This document shows positions 9,155 through 18,400 of a stretch of DNA of 64,000 nucleotides, one piece after another. Source of the DNA: Bacteroidota bacterium (GTDB lineage: Bacteria; Bacteroidota; Bacteroidia; NS11-12g; UBA955). Position numbers and translations under genes: made by a program. The stretch covers positions 1-64,000 of the forward strand of contig JAGXTF010000077.1 of assembly GCA_018333525.1 (NCBI GenBank), given 5' to 3'. The first letter of the stretch is position 1, and each line of letters starts with the position of its first letter. The notes beneath the pieces are model-generated. The model searched no databases, had not been told where the DNA came from, and saw only the letters and a list, made by a program, of their open reading frames with translations.

Positions 9155-10048
9155 ATGACTGCGTTGTCGAATTTTGATACATATTTAAAAACCAAATTTA
9201 AGGTAAGTGAAACTCCGTTAATCATTGAAAATGCTATCTCATATATTGCAAATGGGACCCAACCGGATGAAACATCCAATATAAAATACATAGCAATCGA
9301 TAATTGGATAAAACAGATATTAGGATTTTGGGCAATTGAGCTAATAGAAGAGGATCTTGGAAATGCAAAATTCCATGGGAAGTTGGTGCCAAAGAGAAAT
9401 GGATTCAATCTTTTTCTCAATTCTAGTTTATTTCCTACTCAAAGACGCTTTGCATTAGCGCATGAACTAGGCCATTTAGTAAGTTTTGACACCACATTTG
9501 AATGGCCAAAATATGTTGTCAAACATTCTTGGAATGAAGAATTATTTTGTAATCAAGTCGCGCGTGGTATACTATTGCCAAAAATTATTTTTGACACTCT
9601 TAATATCAATCTACAAAATGTAGATAGTATAAATTATACATTATTTGCCCAAATTTGGAAGGAGTATTTAGTTTCACCATTACAGATTATTCGACGGCTA
9701 TATGATCTTTATATAAATAAAAATGTTTCCACTATAATTTGGAAGCACTCCAAAGATGATAATTGTTTACGAATTTTTGACTATTGCAAAAATAATAATT
9801 ACTTTATTCCATTAAGGAAAAGAAAAATACTGAATGACCTAATTCAACAAGAAGGAACTAATAATCTACCTCAAATCGCATTCAATTCAAATGGATTTAT
9901 TAAAGATTATGACTTAGTATCCTTTGGTTCTTTTTATAAAAAACGAATGATGACTTATGCCTTTCCCATCCATACAATCATGGATACATATATAGTGCAG
10001 ACAATATTTGATTCAGATGAAAATGGGGTTTTTGATGACTCAAAATAA
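9155..10048 (+). CDS. ImmA/IrrE-type (M78) metalloprotease
   Basis: The 297-residue protein has the gluzincin-like motif ALAHELGH (H103, E104, H107). A downstream acidic motif, NEELFCNQVARGILLP (about 127-142), is the usual third-ligand helix of ImmA/IrrE (COG2856) proteins. Members cleave or modulate DNA-binding regulators or act as the antitoxin-linked protease in mobile elements. No helix-turn-helix is evident here: the N-terminal 60 residues are not a recognisable XRE domain, and the C-terminal 130 residues are unassigned. It follows the HD gene by 14 bp on the same strand. A plausible job is to control the HD enzyme by proteolysis, which is inference. No signal peptide is present, so it should act in the cytoplasm. 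Confidence 0.85.
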   Translation: MTALSNFDTYLKTKFKVSETPLIIENAISYIANGTQPDETSNIKYIAIDNWIKQILGFWAIELIEEDLGNAKFHGKLVPKRNGFNLFLNSSLFPTQRRFALAHELGHLVSFDTTFEWPKYVVKHSWNEELFCNQVARGILLPKIIFDTLNINLQNVDSINYTLFAQIWKEYLVSPLQIIRRLYDLYINKNVSTIIWKHSKDDNCLRIFDYCKNNNYFIPLRKRKILNDLIQQEGTNNLPQIAFNSNGFIKDYDLVSFGSFYKKRMMTYAFPIHTIMDTYIVQTIFDSDENGVFDDSK

Positions 10049-10215
10049 TATTTTTATCGGTCATTCAAGTTTATTGTTAAATTATCACTATTTATCTCTA
10101 ATATTTAGTGTAAGTAACAATCTTAAATGGATCTTAAAAATATCCTTTTGAAGCTCTATCATAGTTTTTGCTTATACGCCACTTTAATGGGCAAATAGAC
10201 GCCTAAAAGCAGGTA

Positions 10216-10707
10216 TTAATGACGTTTTTTAAGCATTGAATCCGACAAGTAAACAGTATCGCGTATCACAATCTTTTGGGGCGTTACCTCGACTGATTCT
10301 GTGTTGTGTTTGTTTGATTCTTGAGGCACTTTTGGCGACAATATTTTTATACTTAATATTACGCTCACGATGATGGAGAATATTGCGGTAATTCCTCCCT
10401 TTATGACTTCCCACAATATTGGATGCATATCAGTCCAACTTGGTGGTTTATATGCCGGATTAACTACTATGTCTAAATCATTTGTGTTTTGCGTTCCAGG
10501 CTCCTTTAAATACTCTCCAGTGCCTACCAAAATCGCCGCGACTCTTTCGACAACCCGTGGATGTATCTTGCTTTCTATGCCTAGTATTTGCTTACATGCA
10601 TATTTTACGCTTGCCCTATGCGAATCTCTGACACCCCTTTTCAAGCTTTCCACAATAGCGTCAATTTGTTCACCGCTAATGTTATTCCAAGTTTTTACAT
10701 CACTCAT
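10216..10707 (-). CDS. Small single-TM protein of unknown function
   Basis: The 163-residue protein has a soluble N-terminal part (about 1-105) with a conserved-looking stretch GTGEYLKEPGTQNTNDLDI. One membrane helix follows (about 106-125, ITAIFSIIVSVILSIKIL), then a polar tail ending in KKRH. It is convergent with the HD/metalloprotease pair and lies 167 bp from it. The opposite strand has an open frame over the same bases, but its translation is low-complexity Leu/Ser/Cys and lacks a domain, so I take the minus strand as real. I do not recognise the family. Its place in a defence-type island makes a membrane effector or sensor conceivable, but nothing in the sequence proves it. Confidence 0.6.
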   Translation of the reverse strand: MSDVKTWNNISGEQIDAIVESLKRGVRDSHRASVKYACKQILGIESKIHPRVVERVAAILVGTGEYLKEPGTQNTNDLDIVVNPAYKPPSWTDMHPILWEVIKGGITAIFSIIVSVILSIKILSPKVPQESNKHNTESVEVTPQKIVIRDTVYLSDSMLKKRH

Positions 10708-10725
10708 ACAATGATTTAAAAGTAA

Positions 10726-10857
10726 TATTGCAAATTTCTAAAAATTGATACCTCTTTTGAGGTTGCCCTGAAAGCAATTTCCAAAGTTGACAAAAAAGTT
10801 GTTGACCGCAACATAGCGCATGCTGAAAAAAAGAAGCAAGACAAAGGTAAGTTATAA
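10726..10857 (+). pseudogene. Possible 3' remnant of a lost gene
   Basis: An open stretch of about 43 codons with no start codon encodes a Lys-rich, coding-like C-terminus (for example VALKAISKVDKKVVDRN) and ends at TAA 10855. The bases just upstream contain stops. This resembles the tail of a gene whose front was deleted when the island was assembled. I cannot assign a family. The rest of the 341-bp gap between 10708 and 11048 shows nothing further, apart from presumably holding the promoter of the methyltransferase gene. Confidence 0.25.
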
Positions 10858-11048
10858 TGTTTGGTTTAACAAAATATATAGTTACCAGGTTATCTGGAGT
10901 TGAATGATGCCAAAGACCTGTTGAGCTTTTCTCCACATAATTACATTTAGGACACCTGGAGCAGGAAAGATTCTATTTCTTTTCCATAAATTTGCATAGG
11001 GCATAACGGGCTATTCAATGAGCCTATTATCAAACATAATCACATGGA

Positions 11049-12608
11049 ATGAAAGAAATGGACAAAATTATTTCTCCTCTGTCAAAAGAACCGCCATCTA
11101 GTTATGCAGAAAGGCTAGGCTTAGAATACACAAGCATTGTTAATCAACAACATAAAAAAGAATTTGGCCAATTTTTTACTCCAAAACAGGTGGCTGAGTT
11201 TATGGCAAACCTATCTGATATTCAAGAAAGTACAATTACATTGTTAGATCCAGGCTTTGGAGTAGGCATTTTGACATGTGCATTAGTTGAAAAATTTATA
11301 TTGAACCATGGTAAAAAGGCAAGAGTTGAAATAATTGCATATGAAACAGACTTTCAAATTTATCCATATGCAAATGCCTCAATTCAGTATTTAAAAAATT
11401 GGGTTGAATCCCAAGATGCTAACTTAAGCTATAAAATTAGTAGCAAAAACTTTATAACCGATAATGCCAACAAAACAAAATACAAGAAATTCTTTGATAT
11501 TGTAATATCTAACCCCCCATACTTTAAAATTCCAAAGGATGATGAATCCAATCTTGCAGCTTCATCAATTTTCGGAGTTCAGAATAATATATATTCATTA
11601 TTCATGGGCATTTCAACAGACCTACTCAAACCGAATGGAGAGCTTATTTTTATTACACCAAGGAGTTTTTCATCTGGTGGTTATTTTAAATCATTTAGAG
11701 AGTTCTTTTTTAATAAAGTGCAGCTTGAAAGAGTTCACTTGTTCATTTCAAGAAAAGATACATTTAATCGAGATAAAGTATTACAAGAAACTTTAATTAT
11801 TAAAGCAACAAAACAACAGATTAAAAATAAAAAGGTCATTATTTCAAGTTCAAATGGATTATCAGATTTAAACAAATGCGAAAATAGAGAATATCCGCAT
11901 GATCACTTAATTGATGTTGTATCAAATGAAAAAATACTCTATTTACCAACAAATGACCAAGAAGATGAGGTAATAAATATATTCAATAAATGGCATGACA
12001 ACCTAAATAGTCTAAATATCCATATCTCTACAGGCCCCGTCGTGGCCTTTAGGGCCTATAATAGTATTGTTTTAAATGAAATAAAGAAAGGTAACTTTTG
12101 TCCTCTATTATGGTTGCACAATGTAACTAAAATGCAAGTTTCTTGGCCAATAAACAGAGTTAACAAGGGACAATACATAGAAATTAACGATTTTACTAAA
12201 TCAAGTCTTATACCAAATAAGAATTATGTATTACTCCGCCGATTTTCTAGTAAAGACGATAAATCTAGATTAATCGCTGCACCCTATTATTCGGAATTGG
12301 ATTTTCCCTTATTAGGCGTTGAAAATAAACTAAACTATATTTATCGAAAGGGCGGAAAACTTTCTGAATTTGAGGTTACAGGGCTTGCGGCATTGCTCAA
12401 TAGCAGACATTTTGATACTTATTTTAGGATATTTAACGGAAATGTAAATGTTTCCGCTACGGAATTGAGAGAAATACCATTTCCGCCATTAGAAACAATA
12501 ATTGAAATTGGTAAGCAAATTATTATGGGTAAGGATTTTACCCCAGAAACTATTGGTACGATAGTCAATAGGTACTTTCAAATCGATTATAAATTGGAAT
12601 TATTATGA
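11049..12608 (+). CDS. Type II N6-adenine DNA methyltransferase (BsuBI/PstI partner)
   Basis: The 519-residue protein has the layout of gamma-class Eco57I-like methylases: motif X GQFFTPKQVAEFM (about 40-52), the SAM-binding motif I LDPGFGVG (66-73), and the catalytic motif IV SNPPYF (154-159). The C-terminal half should carry the target-recognition region. Motif I is DPGFGVG where many relatives have DPACGSG. The downstream gene overlaps its stop by 4 bp (ATGA) and encodes a BsuBI/PstI-family endonuclease, so this enzyme should protect the host at the same site. Known pairs of this family recognise CTGCAG, but the specificity here is unproven. An alternative ATG lies at 11058. The composition is AT-rich like the rest of the island. 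Confidence 0.92.
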   Translation: MKEMDKIISPLSKEPPSSYAERLGLEYTSIVNQQHKKEFGQFFTPKQVAEFMANLSDIQESTITLLDPGFGVGILTCALVEKFILNHGKKARVEIIAYETDFQIYPYANASIQYLKNWVESQDANLSYKISSKNFITDNANKTKYKKFFDIVISNPPYFKIPKDDESNLAASSIFGVQNNIYSLFMGISTDLLKPNGELIFITPRSFSSGGYFKSFREFFFNKVQLERVHLFISRKDTFNRDKVLQETLIIKATKQQIKNKKVIISSSNGLSDLNKCENREYPHDHLIDVVSNEKILYLPTNDQEDEVINIFNKWHDNLNSLNIHISTGPVVAFRAYNSIVLNEIKKGNFCPLLWLHNVTKMQVSWPINRVNKGQYIEINDFTKSSLIPNKNYVLLRRFSSKDDKSRLIAAPYYSELDFPLLGVENKLNYIYRKGGKLSEFEVTGLAALLNSRHFDTYFRIFNGNVNVSATELREIPFPPLETIIEIGKQIIMGKDFTPETIGTIVNRYFQIDYKLELL

Positions 12609-13540
12609 GTAAAATTGAAGACGCACAGAAAATATTAAAGTCATTGGGATTACCTAAAGAGCAACAAAATGAAATTGCTGCTTTTACATTATTAGCATTG
12701 GCTAGAATGGAGGCAGAGAATTCCTGGGCAGACGCAAAAAGAGAAAGTGTTGGTGTTTCTATAGGAATAATGGACTTTATTTCTGAGAAATATGGTCGGA
12801 CGTATAAACCTAATACCCGCGAAACGGTAAGAAGGCGAGTTTTACATCAATTTGAACAAGCTCGCATTGTGGACTATAATCCCGATGATCCCACCTTGCC
12901 AGTAAATAGCCCAAAGACACACTATGCCCTTACCATTCATGCACTGGAAGTTTTAAGAAACTTTGAAACTGAACATTTTGAAGAAAAAGCCTCAGAATTT
13001 CTAAAAAATCAAGGCAACCTTCAAAAAGAATATGCTAAAGCTCGAGAAATGCATATGGTTAAAGTTATACTTGGCAAAGGATTAGAATTAAAACTTTCAT
13101 CCGGTAAACACAATGAAGTATCAAAAGCATTCATTGAAGAGTTCGTTCCAAGGTTTGCGCATCACGGTATAGTAATATACTTGGGAGATACAGCTGAGAA
13201 AGATATTTATCTAGATGAAAAAGCATTTAAAAAGCTAAATATTTCTTTTGGAAAACATACAAAGCTTCCTGATATTATAATTTATGACCCATCTAGGAAT
13301 TGGTTATATTTAGTTGAAGTAGTTACATCACATGGCCCCGTATCGCCAAAAAGATATAAAGAATTGGCGAAAATTCTAGATAGCTGTACTTGTGGACTAA
13401 TTTATGTAACAGCCTTTGCAGACAGAAAGCAATACAAAAAGCATGCAGATGATATAGCCTGGGAAACCGAAGTATGGTTTGCAGATTCCCCCACACATAT
13501 GTTGCATTTCAATGGAGATAAATTTTTAGGTCCGAGATAA
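12605..13540 (+). CDS. Type II restriction endonuclease, BsuBI/PstI family
   Basis: The 311-residue product is close in length to R.PstI. Its C-terminal catalytic region carries a PD-(D/E)xK variant: LPDIIIYD (D223) followed by LVEVVTSHGPVSPKR (E238). This is the signature block of the BsuBI/PstI family. The N-terminal third (about 20-115) looks like a winged-helix DNA-binding domain, with TRETVRRRVL and a following beta-hairpin. It overlaps the methylase stop by 4 bp, so the two are translationally coupled with the methylase made first. No controller (C) protein gene is present upstream. Both reading frames are intact, so the system is probably functional. Confidence 0.93.
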   Translation: MSKIEDAQKILKSLGLPKEQQNEIAAFTLLALARMEAENSWADAKRESVGVSIGIMDFISEKYGRTYKPNTRETVRRRVLHQFEQARIVDYNPDDPTLPVNSPKTHYALTIHALEVLRNFETEHFEEKASEFLKNQGNLQKEYAKAREMHMVKVILGKGLELKLSSGKHNEVSKAFIEEFVPRFAHHGIVIYLGDTAEKDIYLDEKAFKKLNISFGKHTKLPDIIIYDPSRNWLYLVEVVTSHGPVSPKRYKELAKILDSCTCGLIYVTAFADRKQYKKHADDIAWETEVWFADSPTHMLHFNGDKFLGPR

Positions 13541-13735
13541 GTCGCTAATAAAGCTGAACCTAGATTATATTTAGATTAGCTTTAATTGTCCTTAATGTAA
13601 TTATGGGGAAGCTGTACAATAAATCAAAATAAGGACCGAAAAAAGATTTTTTGTCACAACTGCAAAGCCGCTTTTAAACCAAATATCGAACTTCTTAAAT
13701 CAAATTTATTTGGATATTTTCGGGATTAAACATAT

Positions 13736-13747
13736 CTTGCATGCAAG
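13736..13747. repeat. Perfect 12-bp palindrome CTTGCATGCAAG
   Basis: CTTGCATGCAAG reads the same on both strands. It lies 196 bp after the endonuclease stop and about 30 bp before a terminator. It could bind a dimeric protein, but no cognate regulator is visible. Confidence 0.35.
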
Positions 13748-13777
13748 TTGCATCCCTCTCCAAAAGAGATGTCACTT

Positions 13778-13804
13778 AGGTCAGAATTAATTCTGACCTT
13801 TTTT
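13778..13804 (+). terminator. Rho-independent terminator (long perfect stem)
   Basis: The perfect inverted repeat AGGTCAGAATT / AATTCTGACCT is followed by a T-run on the plus strand. It lies 237 bp after the endonuclease gene and probably ends the island's plus-strand transcription. Confidence 0.8.
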
Positions 13805-13995
13805 AAAAACTTTTTATTCAAACAATTAGCATGTTTTCAGAGTTTAAAAATACAAATAATAAATAATTGCACTGTTTTTCTGCCAAAAAACATGAATAAT
13901 TAATTCCTCCAAAGACGAATCAAAAGCTTTAAAATCGCTTTTCCAAAAATTTAAGGCAATTAATCGGTTAATGTATGTTCAACTCAAAATTCTTT

Positions 13996-15006
13996 TCAAT
14001 CTTTAAAGCGGATATAAAATAATTTCGGTGCTTTATTTTCTCGGTTTTCGGTACCAACCACCAAAGCATTCATAGCTTTACTGTAATCCAGACAATGGAA
14101 ATATTCCCGATTTTCCAATTGCTTAAATAAGTACATGCTGTTGCTCTGAAAATTCAAATAATAAATATTGGAATCGCCAGTAAAAAATACAGAACCGGTA
14201 GTATCTCCGGGCACCAGAATAAAATCATGTAAATATATATCCGGAATTTGTGCAGCGGCAGCCAGTGTATCTTTTTGGGTGTCCCACAATAGTAACCAGG
14301 TCTCAGAGCCTTCTTCATTTTGAAAAGTCTGCGTAAATAACATTTTGTTGGTCACCGGGTCCAAATCAAATGGCTTTATGGCTCCCCTATCAGAACTAAA
14401 ATACGGCAAATGCACGGACTTTCCATATAATCGCGTGAGTGCTTTCTCCATAGATAAGTTGCTATTCCCATACTCACCGGGACCTTCGCACCACTGAGGG
14501 GAAACCTGATTTAACTTTTTAGAATAATAATATGCGCAACCAAACCAATCTACCACCACCATATCCCCGGCAGCATTAAACCAGGCTTCCGGTGCCCAAT
14601 TGTCCTTTTTCTGAAAAACATAGTTGAGAATGAGTGCATTGCTTTTTGAATTATAAATTTTAAATCCACCATAACTTCCTACTACGTATATACTTTCATC
14701 CGGAGAATATTTCACCAGTTCTTCATGTGCGGCGAATGGCCGGTGCGTCCATTTCACCAGGGTACCCGTATCGTTTAACTCCAGAAGTTTTACGGCAGTA
14801 GCACCTCCCGAAATGATTTGTGTACCCGCTTTGTTAAAATGTACGGTAGTTATTAAGTGGTAATGTGCCCGATATTGTCTGATGGATTTTGCAAAAGTAT
14901 CTTTCAGTTGGGGGTAGATAATATTGGGTTTCCAGCTGGTATCGGCATATTGTCCGAAACAAAAAATTGCATTAAAAAATGGAACCAGGAATAGTATTTT
15001 TTTCAT
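13996..15006 (-). CDS. Exported protein of unknown function, propeller-like
   Basis: The 336-residue product has a signal peptide (about 1-19, ending FCFGQ). Repeating beta-rich segments of 40-50 residues follow, with phrases such as HFNKAGTQIISGGATAVKLLEL and KYSPDESIYVVGSYGGFKIY. These resemble degenerate WD40-like blades, so the protein may be a secreted beta-propeller. No catalytic residues are recognised. It lies 12 bp downstream of the DCC-family gene on the same strand, so the two may be co-transcribed. Confidence 0.65.
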   Translation of the reverse strand: MKKILFLVPFFNAIFCFGQYADTSWKPNIIYPQLKDTFAKSIRQYRAHYHLITTVHFNKAGTQIISGGATAVKLLELNDTGTLVKWTHRPFAAHEELVKYSPDESIYVVGSYGGFKIYNSKSNALILNYVFQKKDNWAPEAWFNAAGDMVVVDWFGCAYYYSKKLNQVSPQWCEGPGEYGNSNLSMEKALTRLYGKSVHLPYFSSDRGAIKPFDLDPVTNKMLFTQTFQNEEGSETWLLLWDTQKDTLAAAAQIPDIYLHDFILVPGDTTGSVFFTGDSNIYYLNFQSNSMYLFKQLENREYFHCLDYSKAMNALVVGTENRENKAPKLFYIRFKD

Positions 15007-15018
15007 CCATAATAAATA

Positions 15019-15426
15019 TTAAATAAATCGTTTTTTTAAGCGCTCATCCGGCAACCAGCACTCCTCTTTTTTGCCAAACCATTTGTAGCGGTTGCGCGCT
15101 ATAAAACGGTACGCCGCATCGCGAATAAATTTGGGAACGATTAAAAATACATACCAGAATTTCCAAATGCCGCTGCAATGCCCGGCTATGCGCAATGCCG
15201 CACTGGATTCCAGATAGGCTTTGTTATTTTGAATTAAAATAACACTGTCTTCTTCCGCCGGAATTTCATACTTCGATTGGAGAACTTTGCCCGTTTCGCT
15301 TTGCAAAGAGGCAAAAACAAAATGCTCTTTTTTATCGTGTTTAATGATCCACTGTACGGCACCGGAACAGAGATTGCAAACTCCATCAAATAATATGATA
15401 GCCTTTTGCTGTTCTCTTTCTTCCAC
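15019..15426 (-). CDS. DCC-family thiol-disulfide oxidoreductase-like protein (DUF393)
   Basis: The 135-residue protein starts with ILFDGVCNLCSGAVQW. This is the DxxCxxC motif of the DCC/YuxK family (D14, C17, C20). The ending RYKWFGKKEECWLP is also typical of the family, and the length is normal. Members are predicted thiol-disulfide oxidoreductases, but their substrates are mostly unknown. It is cytoplasmic by lack of a signal. It lies 27 bp after the coiled-coil gene and 12 bp before the propeller-like protein gene. Confidence 0.88.
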   Translation of the reverse strand: MEEREQQKAIILFDGVCNLCSGAVQWIIKHDKKEHFVFASLQSETGKVLQSKYEIPAEEDSVILIQNNKAYLESSAALRIAGHCSGIWKFWYVFLIVPKFIRDAAYRFIARNRYKWFGKKEECWLPDERLKKRFI

Positions 15427-15453
15427 GTGATTTACTAAATTCTCTAAAAAATA

Positions 15454-18400
15454 TTAATGTACGCTGCGCAAATACTCTTTGGATTTTTCGCGGTAATATG
15501 GTGTCAATTCCGGTGGGCTATGCCGCAGCATTTCCCGCTCGCGCTGTTTTTGTTTCATATACTCCTGCATGGTTGGCGGAAGTTGTGTGGGATGGCTTCC
15601 CGGATTTTGCGATTCCCGCTTTTCTTCCTGCTGCTGGTTGCGATCTGCACGCTCATGTTCCAGCATGCGCGTTTCAATTTCTTTTTGTCTTTTGATCATT
15701 TCCGGAGTGATGCGTTTGTTCACCAAATCGCGCTCCTGCTGCTCCATCATCTGCTCCGTTTTTTGCAGTTCTTTGCTCGCTGCTTTGCCCTTTTCACCTT
15801 CCTGCTCCAACTCCTTGCGCATGGCCTGCAATTGCCTGCGCAATGCCTCCTGCATCAATGCAGCTTTTGCATATTCTTTATTTAATTCCCTTTGCCCTTC
15901 TTTATCACCCGGTTTTTTGCCATTGCGTTTTTCCTGTGCTTTTTTCTGCAATTCCTGCAAAGATTTTCCAATTTGCTCCTGTCCCTGAGATAATTTTTGG
16001 CCTTTGCTTTTATCACCCTGTCCCGGGTTTTTTGGATTGTTACAACTTTGATTTCCGGGTTTTTTCTTTTTGGAAGACATCTGCTGTTGCATATTTTCCA
16101 TGCTTTCCATTAGCATTACAGCCAAATTATTTAACCCTGTCATAATATATTGCTCCCGCATGGCAGCATCCGAAAGCCGTCTTGTTTTTAAGCTTCCCAA
16201 AGCATAATCCATATTGCTGTTGATACGGGAAATTTCACGGGTAATATAGGTGCTCACCATGGGTTGTCTTTTGGCCAGCATGCGCAAACTGTCTTCAATA
16301 ATTCTGCAGTCTTCTTTAATTCCCATCTGCCTTTTATTCAACTCCACAAAGCGTGGATTGTATTCGCGAATGGTATTTAATTCAGAAAATATTTCCTCCT
16401 GATCAAATGATGCTTCTACCAAATTCTCCAACAACTCGCGGACTTTCTGGTAATCTTCTCCCAATCTTTTTTGCTGCTCTTCTTCCATGCTCTCCTTCAT
16501 TTTTTTTGCCGCCTGTTTCATTTGTTCTGCGGCATTTTTTTGATTTTCAGCAGCCTTTTTATTCTTCTCGTTATTCAGGTTCTTTTCTGCACTTTTCATT
16601 TCATCTGAAGCCTTTTGATTCTCATCTCCGGCCATATCCAGATTCATGGGTTGCTCCAAATCCTGATTCATTTCCTGCGCTTCCTGTATGTCTTTTTTAA
16701 TGTCTTCCAGTTCCTTTTGTAATTCCTTTTGTTCTTCTAATGACTCTTTGGAATTTTTGGGATCCCCTTCTGTTTTTTCCGCAAGTTTTTCTTCCTTTTC
16801 TGCCAGCTTTTCCAAACGCTCGATATTGTCGTTCATCTTTTGTTCCAACTGCAGCTGTTTGTATTGCTCCATCAACTTATCCAAATCCTTGGACATGTCT
16901 TTGTTTTTGTTCTGCAATTGTTCCATTTTGTCATTCAACTCTTCCTTGCTGCTCTGCTTGTCCAGCAGTTTCTGAATTTCTTCCAGCAATTTTTTTATTT
17001 CCGGATCTTCCATTTGTTTGAACAGTTCATCCAATTGTTTTTGGCGTTCTTTGAACTGTTCATTTTCTCCCTGAAATTCCTGTTTCTGCTGTTTTAATTT
17101 TTCCTTTTCTCTTTGAATTTCTTCAATTTTATCCAGCAATTCCTGTTGCTTTTCCAGCACATCTTCCACTTTAGATTTATCCTCCCAGTTCATATTCTTT
17201 TTGTGGTTCAGATAATCCTTCATTTCCTGGTTTTGCTTTTGCAGTTGTTTTGCATTTTTAAATGCATCCTGCATCATATTTTTAACGTTTCCCGCAGTTT
17301 TATCAGCTTCCTTGCGCGCTTCATCCTCACTCTGGCGGCGAAGTTTTGCAGTTTGTGTTCTGGTACTTTTACTTCCGTGAATGCCATCATTATCCCAAAC
17401 TTCAAAATAATATTCAACTTCATCGGATGGGCTCATACCCAATGCATTCATATGCAGGATATAATAAAAATCAACATCGGCTTTTCCAACACCCGTTGGT
17501 ACCGGAATACTGCGCAGTGGCAAATTCCTTTTCCCCGGATCTTCACTTTCAATAAAGCGATAATTAAATGTCACTTTTGCAACACCGTAATCGTCATTGG
17601 CATTTCCCAGAAAATAAAACTGATGAATATCCGCGGTATCGTCTTTTTTCTCCGCATATACTCCCGGATGGTGATCCGGAATTACCTGAATGCGGAATGA
17701 CGCAGTATCTGTAAGTGAAGTATTCTTATTTCGCAACAGGACTTTGCAAAATGCGGAATGCAAAAATTTCTTTTTGATTTTAAATCTGCCATTGGAATTG
17801 GAAGGTAACAATTCTTCGGAATTACTATTTCCCCGAAATACCATTTGTTCCGCATCTCTGGTATCAAATGTCCATTCAATTTCTGAACCTTCAGGTACAG
17901 AGAAATCGGAAGTGCCATTTATGATTTCAGTAGATTTTCCGGTATACAGAGGATAGTGTATAATCGCCTCAGAACCGGTAAAGACAGGCACTGGAACCAC
18001 TTCAATGCGGTGATTTTCAGAGGAAAATCCAGAGGCCAGAAAATGAAAAACATCAGACTCCTGTATATTTTTAAATAAATAGGTGAATTCTCCCACAGCA
18101 TTTCCGGACATTTTAATTTCCTGATTTCTATATTTGACATACACATCCTGTGGAATGGAGTTGCCGGTTAAATTCAGTTTCAATTCCAGATCGCTTCCTT
18201 TTCTCACTTTCAGATTTTTATTCAACAATTGAAATTGAAATGGGGCTTTTCGGGCGAAATGCTGGTTAAAATGCATGATGCGATTGGCGCCATCCGTTAT
18301 AATACTGCTTTGAAAAATCAGAATTACTCCTGTGAGTGCCAAAGGCACGACCAAAAATCGAAGGTATTTTTTATTTCCCGATAAATTGATGGCGGATGAA

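Larger units (their letters stand above)
13541..13995. other. Intergenic region at the right edge of the island
   Basis: These 455 bp hold no convincing gene. They contain a perfect 12-bp palindrome and a strong terminator (listed separately). The remaining AT-rich bases (13805-13995) run up to the end of the convergent next gene, and I see nothing recognisable there. No integrase or att-like direct repeat was found on either side of the island. Confidence 0.5.

Noticed and set aside
9155-10048. HD gene and M78 gene as a classical ImmR/ImmA repressor-protease pair
   Set aside because: No XRE-type repressor gene is adjacent and the partner is an enzyme with an intact HD site rather than a DNA-binding protein.
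10370-10714. Plus-strand 114-residue frame over the small TM protein gene
   Set aside because: It shows no domain and a biased composition, while the minus-strand frame has a normal soluble-plus-TM layout and longer length.
11049-13540. Avoidance of CTGCAG in the window as evidence for restriction specificity
   Set aside because: CTGCAG is plentiful across the window, so there is no avoidance signal to support or exclude this specificity.
7020-13804. Island as an integrative conjugative element or prophage
   Set aside because: ImmA-type proteases are typical of ICEs, but no integrase, relaxase, conjugation or phage structural gene is present.
15457-17700. Series of plus-strand frames rich in Cys, Phe, Leu and Ser
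   Set aside because: They are antisense shadows of the Gln/Glu/Lys-rich coiled-coil gene; the residue bias is what the reverse complement of such codons gives.
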